A program made the translations under genes and the position numbers. Positions 9,861-19,303 of a DNA stretch of 64,000 bases are shown piece by piece. The DNA lies in assembly GCF_009789535.1 (NCBI RefSeq), contig NZ_WSUT01000005.1, positions 124,001 through 188,000 of the forward strand. The letters are read 5' to 3'. The stretch's first letter is position 1. Each line of letters opens with the position of its first letter. The notes below the pieces were generated by a model. That model had not been told where the DNA came from. It did no database searches and worked only from the letters and a program-made list of their open reading frames with translations. Source of the stretch: Sphingomonas carotinifaciens (GTDB taxonomy: Bacteria; Pseudomonadota; Alphaproteobacteria; Sphingomonadales; Sphingomonadaceae).

Positions 9861-10739
9861 TCAGGCCAAGGTGCGAATGATCCCGGAGAAATCGGTTGTG
9901 GCCTGCCCATCGCGCTCGACAAACGCTTCGTAGAGTTCGGTTGCGCGCGTGCCCATCGGCACCGTCGCCCCCGCCTCGCCCGCCGCCGCCATGGCAAGGC
10001 GCAGGTCCTTCAGCATCAGCGCCGCGGCGAACCCGCCCTGAAAGTCGCGGTCGGCCGGGCTTACGGGACCGACGCCGGCCACCGGGCAATAGGTTGTCAT
10101 CGACCAGCTTTGGCCCGACGACACGCTGGCGATGTCGTAAAAGGTCTGCGCATCGACCCCCAGCCGATCGGCCAGCGCAAAGGCCTCGCACGTCGCGATC
10201 ATCGTCGCGCCCAGGATCATGTTGTTGCACATCTTGGCGGCCTGCCCCGCGCCGCTCGCCCCGGCATGGATCACCGCCTTGCCCATCGCCTCCAGGATCG
10301 GCTGCGCGGCGGCGAACGCCTGTTCGGTGCCACCCACCATGAAGGTCAGCGTGCCGCCATTCGCCGCGGCGATACCGCCCGATACCGGCGCATCCACCGC
10401 CAGGAAGCCGCGGCCGGCCGCGATCTCCGCCAGCCGGCGCGCCGTCGCGACGTCGATCGTCGAACAGTCGATCAACACCGCCGATGGACTGGCATGGGGC
10501 AGCACCGCCTCGGTGTAGACGCGCTCGACATGGGTGCCGGCCGGCAACATGGTGACGATCGCCTCCGCCCCGTCGACCGCTGCGGCGGCGCTATCCACGG
10601 CCAGGCATCCCGCCTCGCCGGCGCGCGCCAGCGCCTCGGCCGACAGGTCGAACGCGCGCACGTCATGCCCCGCCTTCGCCAGATTCGCGGCCATGCCGCC
10701 GCCCATATTGCCCAGTCCGATAAAGGCGATGCGTGCCAT
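9861..10739 (-). CDS. mmsB: 3-hydroxyisobutyrate dehydrogenase
   Basis: Oxidises 3-hydroxyisobutyrate to methylmalonate semialdehyde in valine catabolism, using NAD. The Rossmann start is MARIAFIGLGNMGGGMAANL. The family signature FLAVDAPVSGGIAAANGGTL and the catalytic Lys region GAGQAAKMCNNMILG follow. 292 aa, standard length. It is the last gene of a same-strand run after 3-hydroxyisobutyryl-CoA hydrolase and enoyl-CoA hydratase, which are the preceding steps in the same pathway. Confidence 0.93.
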   Translation of the reverse strand: MARIAFIGLGNMGGGMAANLAKAGHDVRAFDLSAEALARAGEAGCLAVDSAAAAVDGAEAIVTMLPAGTHVERVYTEAVLPHASPSAVLIDCSTIDVATARRLAEIAAGRGFLAVDAPVSGGIAAANGGTLTFMVGGTEQAFAAAQPILEAMGKAVIHAGASGAGQAAKMCNNMILGATMIATCEAFALADRLGVDAQTFYDIASVSSGQSWSMTTYCPVAGVGPVSPADRDFQGGFAAALMLKDLRLAMAAAGEAGATVPMGTRATELYEAFVERDGQATTDFSGIIRTLA

Positions 10740-10789
10740 TGCTCCAGTTCCTCTCGCTATCCCCCGCCTTCAGCGGGTGGATGTACGTG

Positions 10790-11566
10790 TCAGCGACCCT
10801 GCCAGTTGCCGGGGCGTTTCTCCACAAAGGCGTTCATGCCTTCCTTCTGGTCGGCGGTGCCGAACAGGCCATGGAACAGGCGCCGCTCGAATTGAACGCC
10901 CTGCGACAGCCCCATGTCGAATGCGGCGTTGACCATTTCCTTGTTCGCCTTGACCGCCAGCGGTGCCATGCCGGCGATGGTCGCGGCGGTCTTCACCGCC
11001 TCCTCGACCAGATCGGCGGCCGGCACGATCCGCGCCACCAGCCCGGCGCGCTCGGCCTCCTCGGCATCCATCATCCGGCCGGTCAGGCACATCTCCATCG
11101 CCTTGGCCTTGCCCACCGCATGCGCCAGCCGCTGCGATCCGCCCATGCCGGGGGTCACGGCCAGCTTGATCTCGGGCTGGCCGAACTTGGCGGTGTCGGC
11201 GGCCAGGATGAAGTCGCACATCATCGCCAGCTCGCATCCGCCGCCCAGCGCATAGCCCGCGACCGCCGCGATCACCGGCTTGCGGGTGCGCGTGAACACG
11301 TCCCAGCCAGCGAAATGGTCGCTGCCATACATGGCGGCGAAGTCCATCGCCTGCATTTCCTTGATGTCGGCCCCCGCCGCGAACGCCTTGGCGCTGCCGG
11401 TGATGACCGCGCAGCCCTGGCTATCGTCGGCATCGAAGGCGCGTATCGCGGCCAGCAGGTCGGCCAGCACCTGCGCGTTGAGCGCGTTCAGCGCCTCCGG
11501 CCGGTTCAGCGTCACCAGCGTCACCGCGCCGCGCTGCTCGATGATAAGGGTCTGGTATTCGGACAT
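10790..11566 (-). CDS. Enoyl-CoA hydratase (valine pathway, probable methacrylyl-CoA hydratase)
   Basis: 258-aa crotonase-family enzyme that adds water to 2-enoyl-CoA. Motifs: [23 protein letters not shown] (oxyanion-hole region), [20 protein letters not shown] with the first catalytic Glu, and [21 protein letters not shown] with the second Glu. It is placed 13 bp after the 3-hydroxyisobutyryl-CoA hydrolase gene and 50 bp before mmsB, so it probably hydrates methacrylyl-CoA, though crotonases are often broad. The exact substrate is inferred from context only. Confidence 0.88.
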   Translation of the reverse strand: MSEYQTLIIEQRGAVTLVTLNRPEALNALNAQVLADLLAAIRAFDADDSQGCAVITGSAKAFAAGADIKEMQAMDFAAMYGSDHFAGWDVFTRTRKPVIAAVAGYALGGGCELAMMCDFILAADTAKFGQPEIKLAVTPGMGGSQRLAHAVGKAKAMEMCLTGRMMDAEEAERAGLVARIVPAADLVEEAVKTAATIAGMAPLAVKANKEMVNAAFDMGLSQGVQFERRLFHGLFGTADQKEGMNAFVEKRPGNWQGR

Positions 11567-11579
11567 CGGCTATACTCCG

Positions 11580-12623
11580 TCAGGCGGGGGTCCATGCCTC
11601 TGCCGGGGGCAGTGGCGCAAAAATCTGGTCGATCACGTGATCGGTCACGGCATCGGGGGTGGCGGGGTTCCAGCGCGGCGCATGATCCTTGTCCACGATC
11701 ACCGCGCGTACGCCCTCCAGAAAGTCGTGCCGCTGCACGACCCGCGTCGCGACCGCATATTCCTGCACCATCTCATCGGCAAAGCTCGCCATCTCGGCGC
11801 CGTCCCTCAACAGACGCAGCGATACCTTCATCGCCTGGGGCGATTTCGTCGCCAGCAACTCCTGCTGCTGGCGTGCCCATGCCCCGCCATCCGCCGCCAG
11901 CGCGGCCGCTATGTCCTCCAGCGTGTCCGCCGCGAACAACCGGTCGATATCGCCGCGATGCGCCAGAATCTCCGCCTCCGGCGCCGGCACCGACAGGTCG
12001 GAAAGGATCGCATCCAGCGCGGTCGGATCGGCCAGGATATGCCGCTTGGCCTCGTCCAGATCGGCGGACGGGATGTAATGAGTCGCAAGGCCCAGCGCGC
12101 AGCATTCCGCACCGTTCAACCGGTGGCCGGTCAGCGCCAGATACTGTCCGATCCGCCCCGGCAGGCGCGACAGATACCAGCCCGCGCCGACGTCCGGGAA
12201 CAGGCCGATCCCGGTTTCCGGCATGGCAAGGCGCGTATTCTCCGTCGCGATGCGCTTGGCGCATGGCAGGGCCACGCCCACGCCGCCGCCCATGGTGATC
12301 CCGTCCATCACCGCGACGATCGGCTTGGCATAGGTGAACAGCCGGTGGTTCATCCGGTATTCGGTGTGGAAAAACGCCCGCGCCGCCGCGCCGTCGCCGG
12401 CACCGCTTTCGCTCAGCAGGCGGATGTCGCCGCCCGCGCAAAACCCCCTGCCCTCGGCATGGTCGATCAGCACCGCGCGGATGCTGGCATCGCCGCGCCA
12501 GTCCTCCAGCGCGTCCAATATCGCCTGGCACATCCCGGCGTTCAGCGCATGAAGGGCCTTGGGCCGGTTCAGTCGCAGGCGCCCGACGGCGCCGCTCGTC
12601 TCGACGATCAGGTCGGTGGTCAT
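11580..12623 (-). CDS. 3-hydroxyisobutyryl-CoA hydrolase
   Basis: 347-aa crotonase-fold thioesterase releasing 3-hydroxyisobutyrate from its CoA ester in valine degradation. Typical features are LNRPKALHALNAGMCQAI, GRGFCAGGDIRLLSESG, MDGITMGGGVGVALPC, RLAMPETGIGLFPDVGAGWY and the long C-terminal region with FLEGVRAVIVDKDHAPRW (the family's F.EGVRA..vDKd..P.W). First gene of the three-gene run with enoyl-CoA hydratase and mmsB. The acyl-CoA dehydrogenase and mmsA often found with it are not next to it here. Divergent from the dienelactone hydrolase gene across 155 bp. Confidence 0.92.
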   Translation of the reverse strand: MTTDLIVETSGAVGRLRLNRPKALHALNAGMCQAILDALEDWRGDASIRAVLIDHAEGRGFCAGGDIRLLSESGAGDGAAARAFFHTEYRMNHRLFTYAKPIVAVMDGITMGGGVGVALPCAKRIATENTRLAMPETGIGLFPDVGAGWYLSRLPGRIGQYLALTGHRLNGAECCALGLATHYIPSADLDEAKRHILADPTALDAILSDLSVPAPEAEILAHRGDIDRLFAADTLEDIAAALAADGGAWARQQQELLATKSPQAMKVSLRLLRDGAEMASFADEMVQEYAVATRVVQRHDFLEGVRAVIVDKDHAPRWNPATPDAVTDHVIDQIFAPLPPAEAWTPA

Positions 12624-12778
12624 GGGGACGCTGCTACTCCTCTCACGGTCTCCCCTCGGCTGGTGCCCGATCTCGGGTCGGTGTCACCAGCCGAAGAAAC
12701 AATCTTGCGCTCCCTTGGCACAGATGATCCCGCTGCGTAACCTCCACCGATCACGGACCGCATCATGGGAGTTGCCGC

Positions 12779-13654
12779 ATGACCGATCTTCGCGACCGCG
12801 CCGTCGAGATCTACGACGCCTTCACCCACGAGCATCACGATCGCCGCACCCTGCTGCGCCAGATGACGCTGCTCGCCGGATCGGCGACCGCGGCGGAGGC
12901 GCTGATCCTGTCGATCGCCGCCAGTCCCGCCGCCGCCGCACAGATTGATCCCAAGGACCCCCGCCTCGTCACCGATCGCAGCGTCGGTACCGAGGGCGGC
13001 GCCCCCTCGATCGCCTATTTCGCAGCCCCCCGCCAGCCAAAGGCGAAACTCGGCTACGTCCTGGTCATCCACGAGAATCGCGGCCTGACCCCGCATATCC
13101 AGGATGTCGCGCGCCGCCTGGCCCTGGCCGGCTTTCGCGTGATCGCCCCAGACTTCCTCGCGCCGCAGGGTGGCACGCCTGCCGACGAGGACAAGGCCCG
13201 CGCGATGATCGGCACCCTCGACTATGATCTCGCGCTGAAACAGGCCCGCGCCTTTATCGCGCGTGCGGCCACGCAGCGGACCGGCACGGGCAAGGTCGGC
13301 GCGGTCGGCTTCTGCTGGGGCGGCGCGTTCGTGAACCGGCTCGCGGTCGCGGCGGGTCCGGCCCTGGCTGCGGGTATCGCCTATTACGGTCCCGCACCCG
13401 ATCCGGCGGAGGCCGCGCGCGTGTCGGCGCCCCTGATGCTGCATTATGCCGGCAAGGATGCGCGGGTGAACGCCACCGGCGAGCCCTGGGTCGCCGCGCT
13501 CAAGGCCGCCGGCAAATCGGTCGAGGCGTTCACCTATCCCGGCGTGGATCATGCGTTCAACAACGACACGTCGGCACAGCGTTACGACGCGGCGGCGGCG
13601 GCGCTCGCCTGGGATCGCACGACCCGCTTCCTCCATGCCCGGCTTGACCGGTAG
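12779..13654 (+). CDS. Dienelactone hydrolase family protein
   Basis: 291-aa alpha/beta hydrolase of the DLH family. Visible: VIHENRGLTPHIQDVARRLA, the nucleophile elbow VGFCWGG with Cys as in DLH, APLMLHYAGKDARVN with the Asp, and YPGVDHAFNND with the His. The N-terminus has DRRTLLRQMTLLAGSATAAE followed by an Ala-rich hydrophobic stretch ending SPAAAAQ, which looks like a twin-arginine (Tat) signal, so it may act in the periplasm. The start has GGAG upstream. True substrate unknown. Confidence 0.85.
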   Translation: MTDLRDRAVEIYDAFTHEHHDRRTLLRQMTLLAGSATAAEALILSIAASPAAAAQIDPKDPRLVTDRSVGTEGGAPSIAYFAAPRQPKAKLGYVLVIHENRGLTPHIQDVARRLALAGFRVIAPDFLAPQGGTPADEDKARAMIGTLDYDLALKQARAFIARAATQRTGTGKVGAVGFCWGGAFVNRLAVAAGPALAAGIAYYGPAPDPAEAARVSAPLMLHYAGKDARVNATGEPWVAALKAAGKSVEAFTYPGVDHAFNNDTSAQRYDAAAAALAWDRTTRFLHARLDR

Positions 13655-13701
13655 CGGCATCGATGTTCCACTCCTGTTCCAACGAATCAGGAGCAGCACC
13701 A

Positions 13702-14331
13702 ATGGCCGCCGATCTCACGCTCTACACCAACCCCATGTCGCGGGGGCGCATTGCCCGGTGGATGCTCGAAGAGGTCGGCGCCCCCTATGAAACGGTTGTG
13801 CTGGACTATGGCACGACGATGAAGAACGATGCCTACCGCGCGATCAATCCGATGATGAAGGTGCCGGCGATCGTCCATCAGGGCATGGTGGTGACCGAGG
13901 TGGCGGCGATCTGCGCCTATCTGGCGGATGCCTTTCCACAAGCGGGGCTGGCGCCGGCACCGGCCGAGCGCGCCGATTATTATCGCTGGCTGTTCTTCGG
14001 CGCCGGTCCGCTGGAGGCGGCGATCACCAACCGGTCGATGGGCGTGGAGCCGGATGCGCGGCAGCAGCAGATGGCTGGCTACGGCACGCTCGAACTGACC
14101 GCCGGAACGCTGGAATCGATGCTGAAGGACCGGGACTATATCGCCGGCAACCGCTTCAGCGCGGCGGACGTGTATGTCGGGTCGAGCCTGATGTGGTACA
14201 CCGGGTTCGGCCTGCTGCCGAAGTCGGCACCGTTCATGGCCTATATCGCGCGGATCGCGGATCGCCCGGCGCATCGCCGCGCGAGCGAGATCGACGATGC
14301 CTTGATGCCGGCAAAGGCCGACGCCGGCTGA
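13702..14331 (+). CDS. Glutathione S-transferase family protein
   Basis: 209-aa GST. The N-terminal thioredoxin-like domain has LTLYTNPMSRGRIARWMLEE (Ser likely activates glutathione) and the cis-Pro and glutathione-contacting region MMKVPAIVHQGMVVTEVAAI. The C-terminal helical domain contains YIAGNRFSAADVYVGSSLMW, the usual N-capping box. ATG 13702 is preceded by CAGGAG; an in-frame upstream start at 13663 lacks one. It lies 47 bp after the dienelactone hydrolase gene and may be co-transcribed. The electrophile handled is unknown. Confidence 0.88.
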   Translation: MAADLTLYTNPMSRGRIARWMLEEVGAPYETVVLDYGTTMKNDAYRAINPMMKVPAIVHQGMVVTEVAAICAYLADAFPQAGLAPAPAERADYYRWLFFGAGPLEAAITNRSMGVEPDARQQQMAGYGTLELTAGTLESMLKDRDYIAGNRFSAADVYVGSSLMWYTGFGLLPKSAPFMAYIARIADRPAHRRASEIDDALMPAKADAG

Positions 14332-14338
14332 GTGCCGG

Positions 14339-14569
14339 TCAGGACGCCTTGGCGCGGGCGGCCAGGGCCGCCTTGCGCGGGGGCAGCGCAGCCAGGATAG
14401 CCCGGCGCTCCTCCGCCGGCTTGGCGCTCCAGTTCGAGATTTCGCGGATCGTCCGCGCACATCCCACGCACCATCCGGTGCTCTGGTCCATCCGGCATAT
14501 GTTCACGCACGGCGAGGCGAGGCTGACCGGCTGTGGCACGGTAAAGCTGAGGATGTCGTCCAACGGCAC
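14339..14569 (-). CDS. DUF1289 domain protein
   Basis: 76-aa protein starting at GTG 14569 (GAGG upstream). It holds the DUF1289 signature [20 protein letters not shown] then [10 protein letters not shown], with four Cys that probably bind a metal or Fe-S cluster. Function of the family is unknown. It lies 18 bp beyond the stop of the same-strand DEAD-box helicase gene. Confidence 0.85.
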   Translation of the reverse strand: MPLDDILSFTVPQPVSLASPCVNICRMDQSTGWCVGCARTIREISNWSAKPAEERRAILAALPPRKAALAARAKAS

Positions 14570-14587
14570 GAAACGCCTCGAAATCGC

Positions 14588-16015
14588 TTACCGGTTGAGC
14601 GAGACCATCAGGAATTCCGGGATCGGTCCGTTCCAACCGTCATCGGGCCCCTCGTCGCGCTCGTCGCGGCGCGGGCGGCGATCACGGCGTTCATCACGCG
14701 GCGGGCGACGATCCTCGCCGCGATAGGCGGGTGCCTCCGCTGGGGGCCGTTCGCCGTCCTCGCGGCGATCGTCACGCACCGGGCGGTCCTCGCGGGGCCG
14801 TTCCTCACGCGCCGAACGATCCTCACGGGGCCGATCCTCGCGCGCAGGCCGCTCGCGCCGGACACGCTTGGGACGCTCCTCTTCCTCGGCCGCGGGCGGC
14901 AGGTCGAGCGGCGCGATCTTCTGGCCGGTCAGCTTCTCGATATTGGCGATGTTGTCGGCATCGTCCGGCGTCACGAAGGTGAAGGCGATGCCCGTCGCGC
15001 CGCCGCGACCGGTGCGGCCGATGCGGTGCACATAATCGTCGGGATGCCAGGGCGCGTCGAAATTGATGACATGGCTGACACCCTTGATGTCCAGTCCGCG
15101 CGCCGCGACGTCGGAGGCGACCAGGATGTTCACGTCACCGCGCTTGAACAGGTCCAGTTCGGCCAGCCGCTGCGGCTGCTCCATGTCGCCATGAATCTCG
15201 CCGGAGCGGAAGCCATGCCGCTTCAGCGACTTGTTCAGTTCGCGCACCGTCGTCTTGCGGTTGCAGAAGATGATTGCGTTGCGCATCCCCTCCTGCTGCA
15301 ACACCTGGCGCAGGCGCTTGCGCTTTTCGGACGCCTGCGCCGCGACCGGCACCACCCACTGGGTGATGTTCGCGTTGGTGGTCGCCGCGCGCGCGACCTC
15401 GATCGTCTTGGGATTTTCCAGGAACTTGTCCGCCAGCTTCTTGATCGGCGGCGGCATCGTTGCGGAAAACAACAGCGTCTGGCGCTGCTTGGGCAGCTTG
15501 GTGCAGATTTCCTCGATATCGGGGATGAACCCCATGTCGAGCATCCGGTCGGCCTCGTCGATGACCAGCATCGAACAGCCGGTCAGCAGGATGTTGCCCC
15601 GCCCGAACAGGTCCATCAACCGCCCGGGCGTCGCGATCAGCACGTCGACGCCCTTTTCCAGCGCCTTGATCTGGTCGCCCATCGACACGCCGCCGATCAG
15701 CAGCGCCATCGACAGCTTGTGGTTCGCGCCATATTTCTCGAAATTCTCGGCCACCTGCGCGGCCAGTTCGCGCGTCGGCTCCAGGATCAGCGAGCGCGGC
15801 ATGCGCGCCCGGCTGCGCCCCTGGGCCAGAATGTCGATCATCGGCAGCACGAACGATGCCGTCTTGCCGGTCCCCGTCTGGGCGATGCCGATGATGTCGC
15901 GCATCATCAGCACCGACGGGATGGCGGACGCCTGGATCGGCGTCGGCTCGGTATAACCGGCATCCGTCACCGTTTGGAGAAGTTCGTCGGATAGGCCGAG
16001 ATCGGCAAAGCTCAT
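14588..16015 (-). CDS. DEAD-box ATP-dependent RNA helicase
   Basis: 475-aa RNA helicase (RhlE-like). Ordered motifs: Q motif (YTEPTPIQASAIP), I (AQTGTGKT), Ia (EPTRELAAQ), GG, Ib (TPGRLMD), II (DEAD), III (SATM), IV (IIFCNRK), V (VASDVAARGLDI) and VI (HRIGRTGRGG). After about residue 375 comes a low-complexity basic/acidic tail rich in RED, RPRED and RRDRRPRRDE repeats, a common RNA-binding extension. Start ATG 16015 (MSFADLGLSDELL) matches the family N-terminus; the longer in-frame reading adds 30 unlikely residues. Probable roles are ribosome assembly, RNA decay or cold adaptation. Confidence 0.92.
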   Translation of the reverse strand: MSFADLGLSDELLQTVTDAGYTEPTPIQASAIPSVLMMRDIIGIAQTGTGKTASFVLPMIDILAQGRSRARMPRSLILEPTRELAAQVAENFEKYGANHKLSMALLIGGVSMGDQIKALEKGVDVLIATPGRLMDLFGRGNILLTGCSMLVIDEADRMLDMGFIPDIEEICTKLPKQRQTLLFSATMPPPIKKLADKFLENPKTIEVARAATTNANITQWVVPVAAQASEKRKRLRQVLQQEGMRNAIIFCNRKTTVRELNKSLKRHGFRSGEIHGDMEQPQRLAELDLFKRGDVNILVASDVAARGLDIKGVSHVINFDAPWHPDDYVHRIGRTGRGGATGIAFTFVTPDDADNIANIEKLTGQKIAPLDLPPAAEEEERPKRVRRERPAREDRPREDRSAREERPREDRPVRDDRREDGERPPAEAPAYRGEDRRPPRDERRDRRPRRDERDEGPDDGWNGPIPEFLMVSLNR

Positions 16016-16129
16016 GCAGGGGTCCGGAAATAATGGCGCTGGGGGGACGACACGGCCCCATGCACACGTTCGTCGCGCGCTCGCGGATTTCAGCCGATTT
16101 GTCAAGCTTTGCCGCCGCGCGGCACGAGA

Positions 16130-16570
16130 TCACTTGGCGGGAACCAGCGTCCGGAACCGGTCGATCTCGCAGGCCGCGCCCGATCGCATGCGGATCGCGT
16201 CCCGGTCGGCACAGACACGCCCGTCGGGCGCGGGCCGCAGATAGAAGCCGGAATAGAAGTCGAGCTGCCGGCATTCGCCGCTCAGCTTGGCGCGCACCCT
16301 GCTGCCACCGGTCAGCACCAGATCGACCGAGCCCGTCTCGCTCACCAACGCGCCGGCCAGGGTGGAGGCCGCAATGCATTTCGGCCCCTTGCGCTCCTTC
16401 CACTTCGCCGGTGCCATCGGCTGGCGCATCGCCATGCCGACGCGCGGCACCCGCACCACGATCCGCTCGCGCACCGTCATCTGCGTCACCCGCACATGCG
16501 GACCATCCGCCGCCCCGATCAGGGCAGGTGTGGCAAGCGCGGCAAGAAGGCGAATCGGTGGGCGAATCAT
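16130..16570 (-). CDS. Hypothetical exported protein
   Basis: 146 aa. N-terminus MIRPPIRLLAALATPALIGA followed by ADG looks like a Sec signal peptide. The mature part is basic, with four Cys (KCI, GEC, VCAD, AACE) that could form two disulfides. I do not recognise a domain. It stands alone between the helicase gene and a divergent FAD-linked dehydrogenase (69 bp gap). Confidence 0.6.
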   Translation of the reverse strand: MIRPPIRLLAALATPALIGAADGPHVRVTQMTVRERIVVRVPRVGMAMRQPMAPAKWKERKGPKCIAASTLAGALVSETGSVDLVLTGGSRVRAKLSGECRQLDFYSGFYLRPAPDGRVCADRDAIRMRSGAACEIDRFRTLVPAK

Positions 16571-16639
16571 GACAAGATGACTTCCGCATAAGCCCGATCG
16601 TTGAACGTCTCATGAACTCGACCTAAATCCGCGACCGTC

Positions 16640-18085
16640 ATGACCCCTGCGCAAACCCGCTTGATCGACGCGCTTCGCCCGCTGCTGGACGCCAAAGCCA
16701 TCATCACCGATCGCGACGCGATCGCGCCGTGGGAAACCGACTGGCGCCGTCGCTTCCACGGCCATGCGCCCGCGATCCTGGCGCCCGCGACGCGTGACGA
16801 TGTCGCCGCGATCCTGGCGACCGCCACCGCGCACGGCGTGCCCCTCGTCCCGCAGGGCGGCAACAGTTCGATGGTCGGTGGCGCGACACCCCCGGCCGAC
16901 GGCAGCGCGCTGATCCTGTCGCTGCGCCGGATGAACCGGATCCGCCACATCGATGCCGCCGCAGGGCTGGCGGTGGCGGAGGCGGGCGTGATCCTGGCCG
17001 ACCTGCACGATGCGGCGCTCGCCAAAGGCCGGCGCTTCCCGCTGACGCTGGGCGCGCGCGGCAATGCCACGATCGGCGGACTGGTCTCGACCAATGCGGG
17101 GGGGACGCAGGTCCTGCGGTTCGGCACGATGCGGGGGCTGGTCGCCGGCGTGGAAGCGGTGCTGCCCGACGGCACGATCCATGACGGCCTGTCCGCTCTG
17201 AAAAAAGATAATCGCGGCTATGATCTCGACCAGCTGCTGATCGGGGCGGAGGGGACGCTGGGCGTCGTCACCGCCGCGACGCTGCATCTGGTGCCCGCCA
17301 TCGCGCAGGCGGCGACCGCCTGGGTCGGGGTGGCCAGCCCGGCGGACGGGCTGGCGCTGCTCCGTCGCCTGCAGGCCGCGACCGACGCGATCGAAAGTTT
17401 CGAGATCATGCCCGCCGAAACGCTGGCCGCGGCGGTGGCGCATGTTCCCGGCGCCCGTCCGCCGCTCGCCGGCCATCACGCCTGGCACATCCTGATCGAG
17501 GCGACCGCGGCGGATGCGCGGGGCGAGCCGCCGTCGCACCTCCTGGAAACGCTCCTCGCCCGCGCGCTGGAGGCCAATGTCATCGCCGACGCGGTGATCG
17601 CCGCCAGCGAGGCGCAGGCGCAGGGCTTCTGGCGGCTGCGCGATTCGCTGTCCGATGCGGAGCGCGCGCTGGGGCCGGCGACGCAGCACGACCTGTCCGT
17701 TCCCGTCGACGCGATGCCGCGCTTCATGATCGAGGCGGCCGCCGCCTGCGATGCCCGCTTCCCCGGCACCCATGCATCGGGCTTCGGCCATCTCGGCGAC
17801 GGCAACATCCATTTCCATGTCCGCAGCGCCCCCGGCACCGATCGCGACCGGTTCTATGCGGAACAGGCGCCGGCAATCACCCGCTTCGTCCATGACCTGG
17901 TGGTCGCCTGGGGCGGGTCGATCTCGGCGGAACACGGCATCGGCCAGATGAAGCGCGACGAACTGGCCCGGCTGTCCCCCGCCCGCGTGGCGACGCTGGC
18001 GGCGATCAAGCGCGCGGTCGATCCGGCCGGGCTGCTGAACCCGGGCAAACTGGTCGCGCTTGCACCTGACCCCAAGGCCCCATAG
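16640..18085 (+). CDS. FAD-linked oxidase (D-2-hydroxyacid dehydrogenase, GlcD/D2HGDH-like)
   Basis: 481-aa flavoprotein of the vanillyl-alcohol-oxidase/GlcD superfamily. FAD-binding half: VPLVPQGGNSSMVGGATPPA, GNATIGGLVSTNAGGTQVLR, VEAVLPDGTIHDG, LLIGAEGTLGVVTAATL. C-terminal FAD-oxidase domain: HASGFGHLGDGNIHFHV (metal-binding HLGDGN) and ISAEHGIGQMKRDELARLSP, ending PAGLLNPGKLV. The closest known types are D-2-hydroxyglutarate or D-lactate dehydrogenases, and the exact substrate is not readable. It is followed 56 bp later by sapC with no obvious link. Confidence 0.87.
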   Translation: MTPAQTRLIDALRPLLDAKAIITDRDAIAPWETDWRRRFHGHAPAILAPATRDDVAAILATATAHGVPLVPQGGNSSMVGGATPPADGSALILSLRRMNRIRHIDAAAGLAVAEAGVILADLHDAALAKGRRFPLTLGARGNATIGGLVSTNAGGTQVLRFGTMRGLVAGVEAVLPDGTIHDGLSALKKDNRGYDLDQLLIGAEGTLGVVTAATLHLVPAIAQAATAWVGVASPADGLALLRRLQAATDAIESFEIMPAETLAAAVAHVPGARPPLAGHHAWHILIEATAADARGEPPSHLLETLLARALEANVIADAVIAASEAQAQGFWRLRDSLSDAERALGPATQHDLSVPVDAMPRFMIEAAAACDARFPGTHASGFGHLGDGNIHFHVRSAPGTDRDRFYAEQAPAITRFVHDLVVAWGGSISAEHGIGQMKRDELARLSPARVATLAAIKRAVDPAGLLNPGKLVALAPDPKAP

Positions 18086-18141
18086 ACACCGGCAGGTCGC
18101 GCGCGGCTCGCCGCCGCCGTTTCATCTTCTGGAGAGTCTTC

Positions 18142-18915
18142 ATGGCCAGCGCGCCGTCGCTTCCGCTTTTCTACAATGGCCTCGAACCGCTTTCGAGCGA
18201 GGTTCATGCCAATTACAAGGTGCGCCCGCAGGATACCGCGCCCTTCCTGGTCGGCCAGCATGCGATCCCCGTGACCGTGGACGAATTCCCGCTGGTGCAG
18301 CGTTTCATGCCGATCGTCTTCTCGGTCGGTCCGGAGGCGATCCCGCTGGCGCTGATGGGCCTGAACGAGGGCGTGAACGTCTTCGTCGACGAGGACGGCA
18401 AGCTGAACGAGACCAGCTTCTACGTTCCCGCCTATGTCCGCCGCTATCCCTACATGCTGGCACGCCTGCGTCCCGAGGCGGAGGAGCTGTCGCTGTGCTT
18501 CGACCCGACCTCGCCGACGATCGGCGCGTTCGACGAGGGCGAGGCGCTGTTCGAGGGCAATCAGCCGTCGCAGCTGACGCAGAACATCCTGCAATTCGCC
18601 GAGTCGTTCGAGCAGGCGGGCGCCCGCACGCAGAACTTTATGAAGGAACTGCAGGAAATGGACCTGCTGATGGACGGCGAAGTCTCCATCCAGCCGGACG
18701 GCGCCGCGCAGCCCTTCGTCTATCGCGGCTTCCAGATGATCAATGAAGAGAAGCTGGTCGACATGCGTGGCGATCAGCTGCGCAAGATGAGCCAGTCGGG
18801 CATGCTGCCGCTGCTCTACGCCCATCTGTTCTCCCTGTCCCTGATGCGCGACCTCTTTGCCCGTCAGGTTCAGCAGGGCAAGCAGCCGCAGCCGCAGTTC
18901 CAGCCGGCTCAGTAA
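18142..18915 (+). CDS. SapC family protein
   Basis: 257-aa SapC-family protein. Characteristic wording: GQHAIPVTVDEFPLVQRFMP, PIVFSVGPEAIPLALMGLN, DGKLNETSFYVPAYVRRYPY, FDEGEALFEGNQPSQL. The family was named for an S-layer transport gene, but in sphingomonads and Caulobacter relatives it usually travels with TonB receptors and tryptophan-halogenase-like genes, and its function is unproven. Here it stands without those partners. ATG 18142 has GGAGAG upstream. Confidence 0.85.
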   Translation: MASAPSLPLFYNGLEPLSSEVHANYKVRPQDTAPFLVGQHAIPVTVDEFPLVQRFMPIVFSVGPEAIPLALMGLNEGVNVFVDEDGKLNETSFYVPAYVRRYPYMLARLRPEAEELSLCFDPTSPTIGAFDEGEALFEGNQPSQLTQNILQFAESFEQAGARTQNFMKELQEMDLLMDGEVSIQPDGAAQPFVYRGFQMINEEKLVDMRGDQLRKMSQSGMLPLLYAHLFSLSLMRDLFARQVQQGKQPQPQFQPAQ

Positions 18916-18936
18916 AGGCGGCTCTTTCAGGAAATC

Positions 18937-19038
18937 GAAGACGCCGATCACCGGTCCAGTCGCCACCCCATGGTCGCGACTGGGCTTCACCGGACGATCG
19001 CTGCACCGATGATCGCCAGTCCGGTGATCGGCGTCTTC
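18937..19038. repeat. 102-bp element with 18-bp terminal inverted repeats
   Basis: GAAGACGCCGATCACCGG (18937-18954) is repeated as a perfect inverse complement at 19021-19038. A nested CCAGTCGC / GCGACTGG pair lies inside. It starts 22 bp after the sapC stop and could act as a large terminator hairpin or be a small non-autonomous repeat. The rest of the 18916-19267 stretch shows no gene I can support; a 60-codon open frame at 18970-19152 lacks a ribosome-binding site. Confidence 0.55.
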
Positions 19039-19267
19039 CTCAATGCGCTGGCGGGCGCCCTGCCCGGCGGCGGGATGACGATACAGGGGGCGATCGGCCG
19101 TATCGCGCTGTCTCTTATCGATCCCGGGCACGCCGCTGACACCGCTGACTGAAGCTACCGGCAGGGACGTACACCCGCCGCCATCTGATCCTGCGAGACG
19201 ATATCATGGCGCGCCCGCTGCCGGCGCCGGGGCGTGACGGAAAAATGACGGATCGTGCGCGGCGGGG

Positions 19268-19297
19268 TTGAACCAAAAGCCGGCTCGCCTATTTATA
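19268..19297 (+). promoter_or_regulatory. Probable promoter of the small RNA
   Basis: TTGAAC (19268-19273) and an 18-bp spacer precede TTTATA (19292-19297); TATACC overlaps it. The region is an AT-rich island in GC-rich DNA. Transcription would start near 19304 and end at the strong terminator at 19374-19408. Confidence 0.5.
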
Positions 19298-19303
19298 CCC
19301 TGT

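Noticed and set aside
17854-19131. 425-codon minus-strand open frame
   Set aside because: It is antisense to sapC and the FAD-linked dehydrogenase, which have clear family motifs.
18970-19152. 60-codon open frame on the plus strand after sapC
   Set aside because: No ribosome-binding site, overlaps a 102-bp inverted-repeat element, and no recognisable protein character; kept only as part of the gap description.
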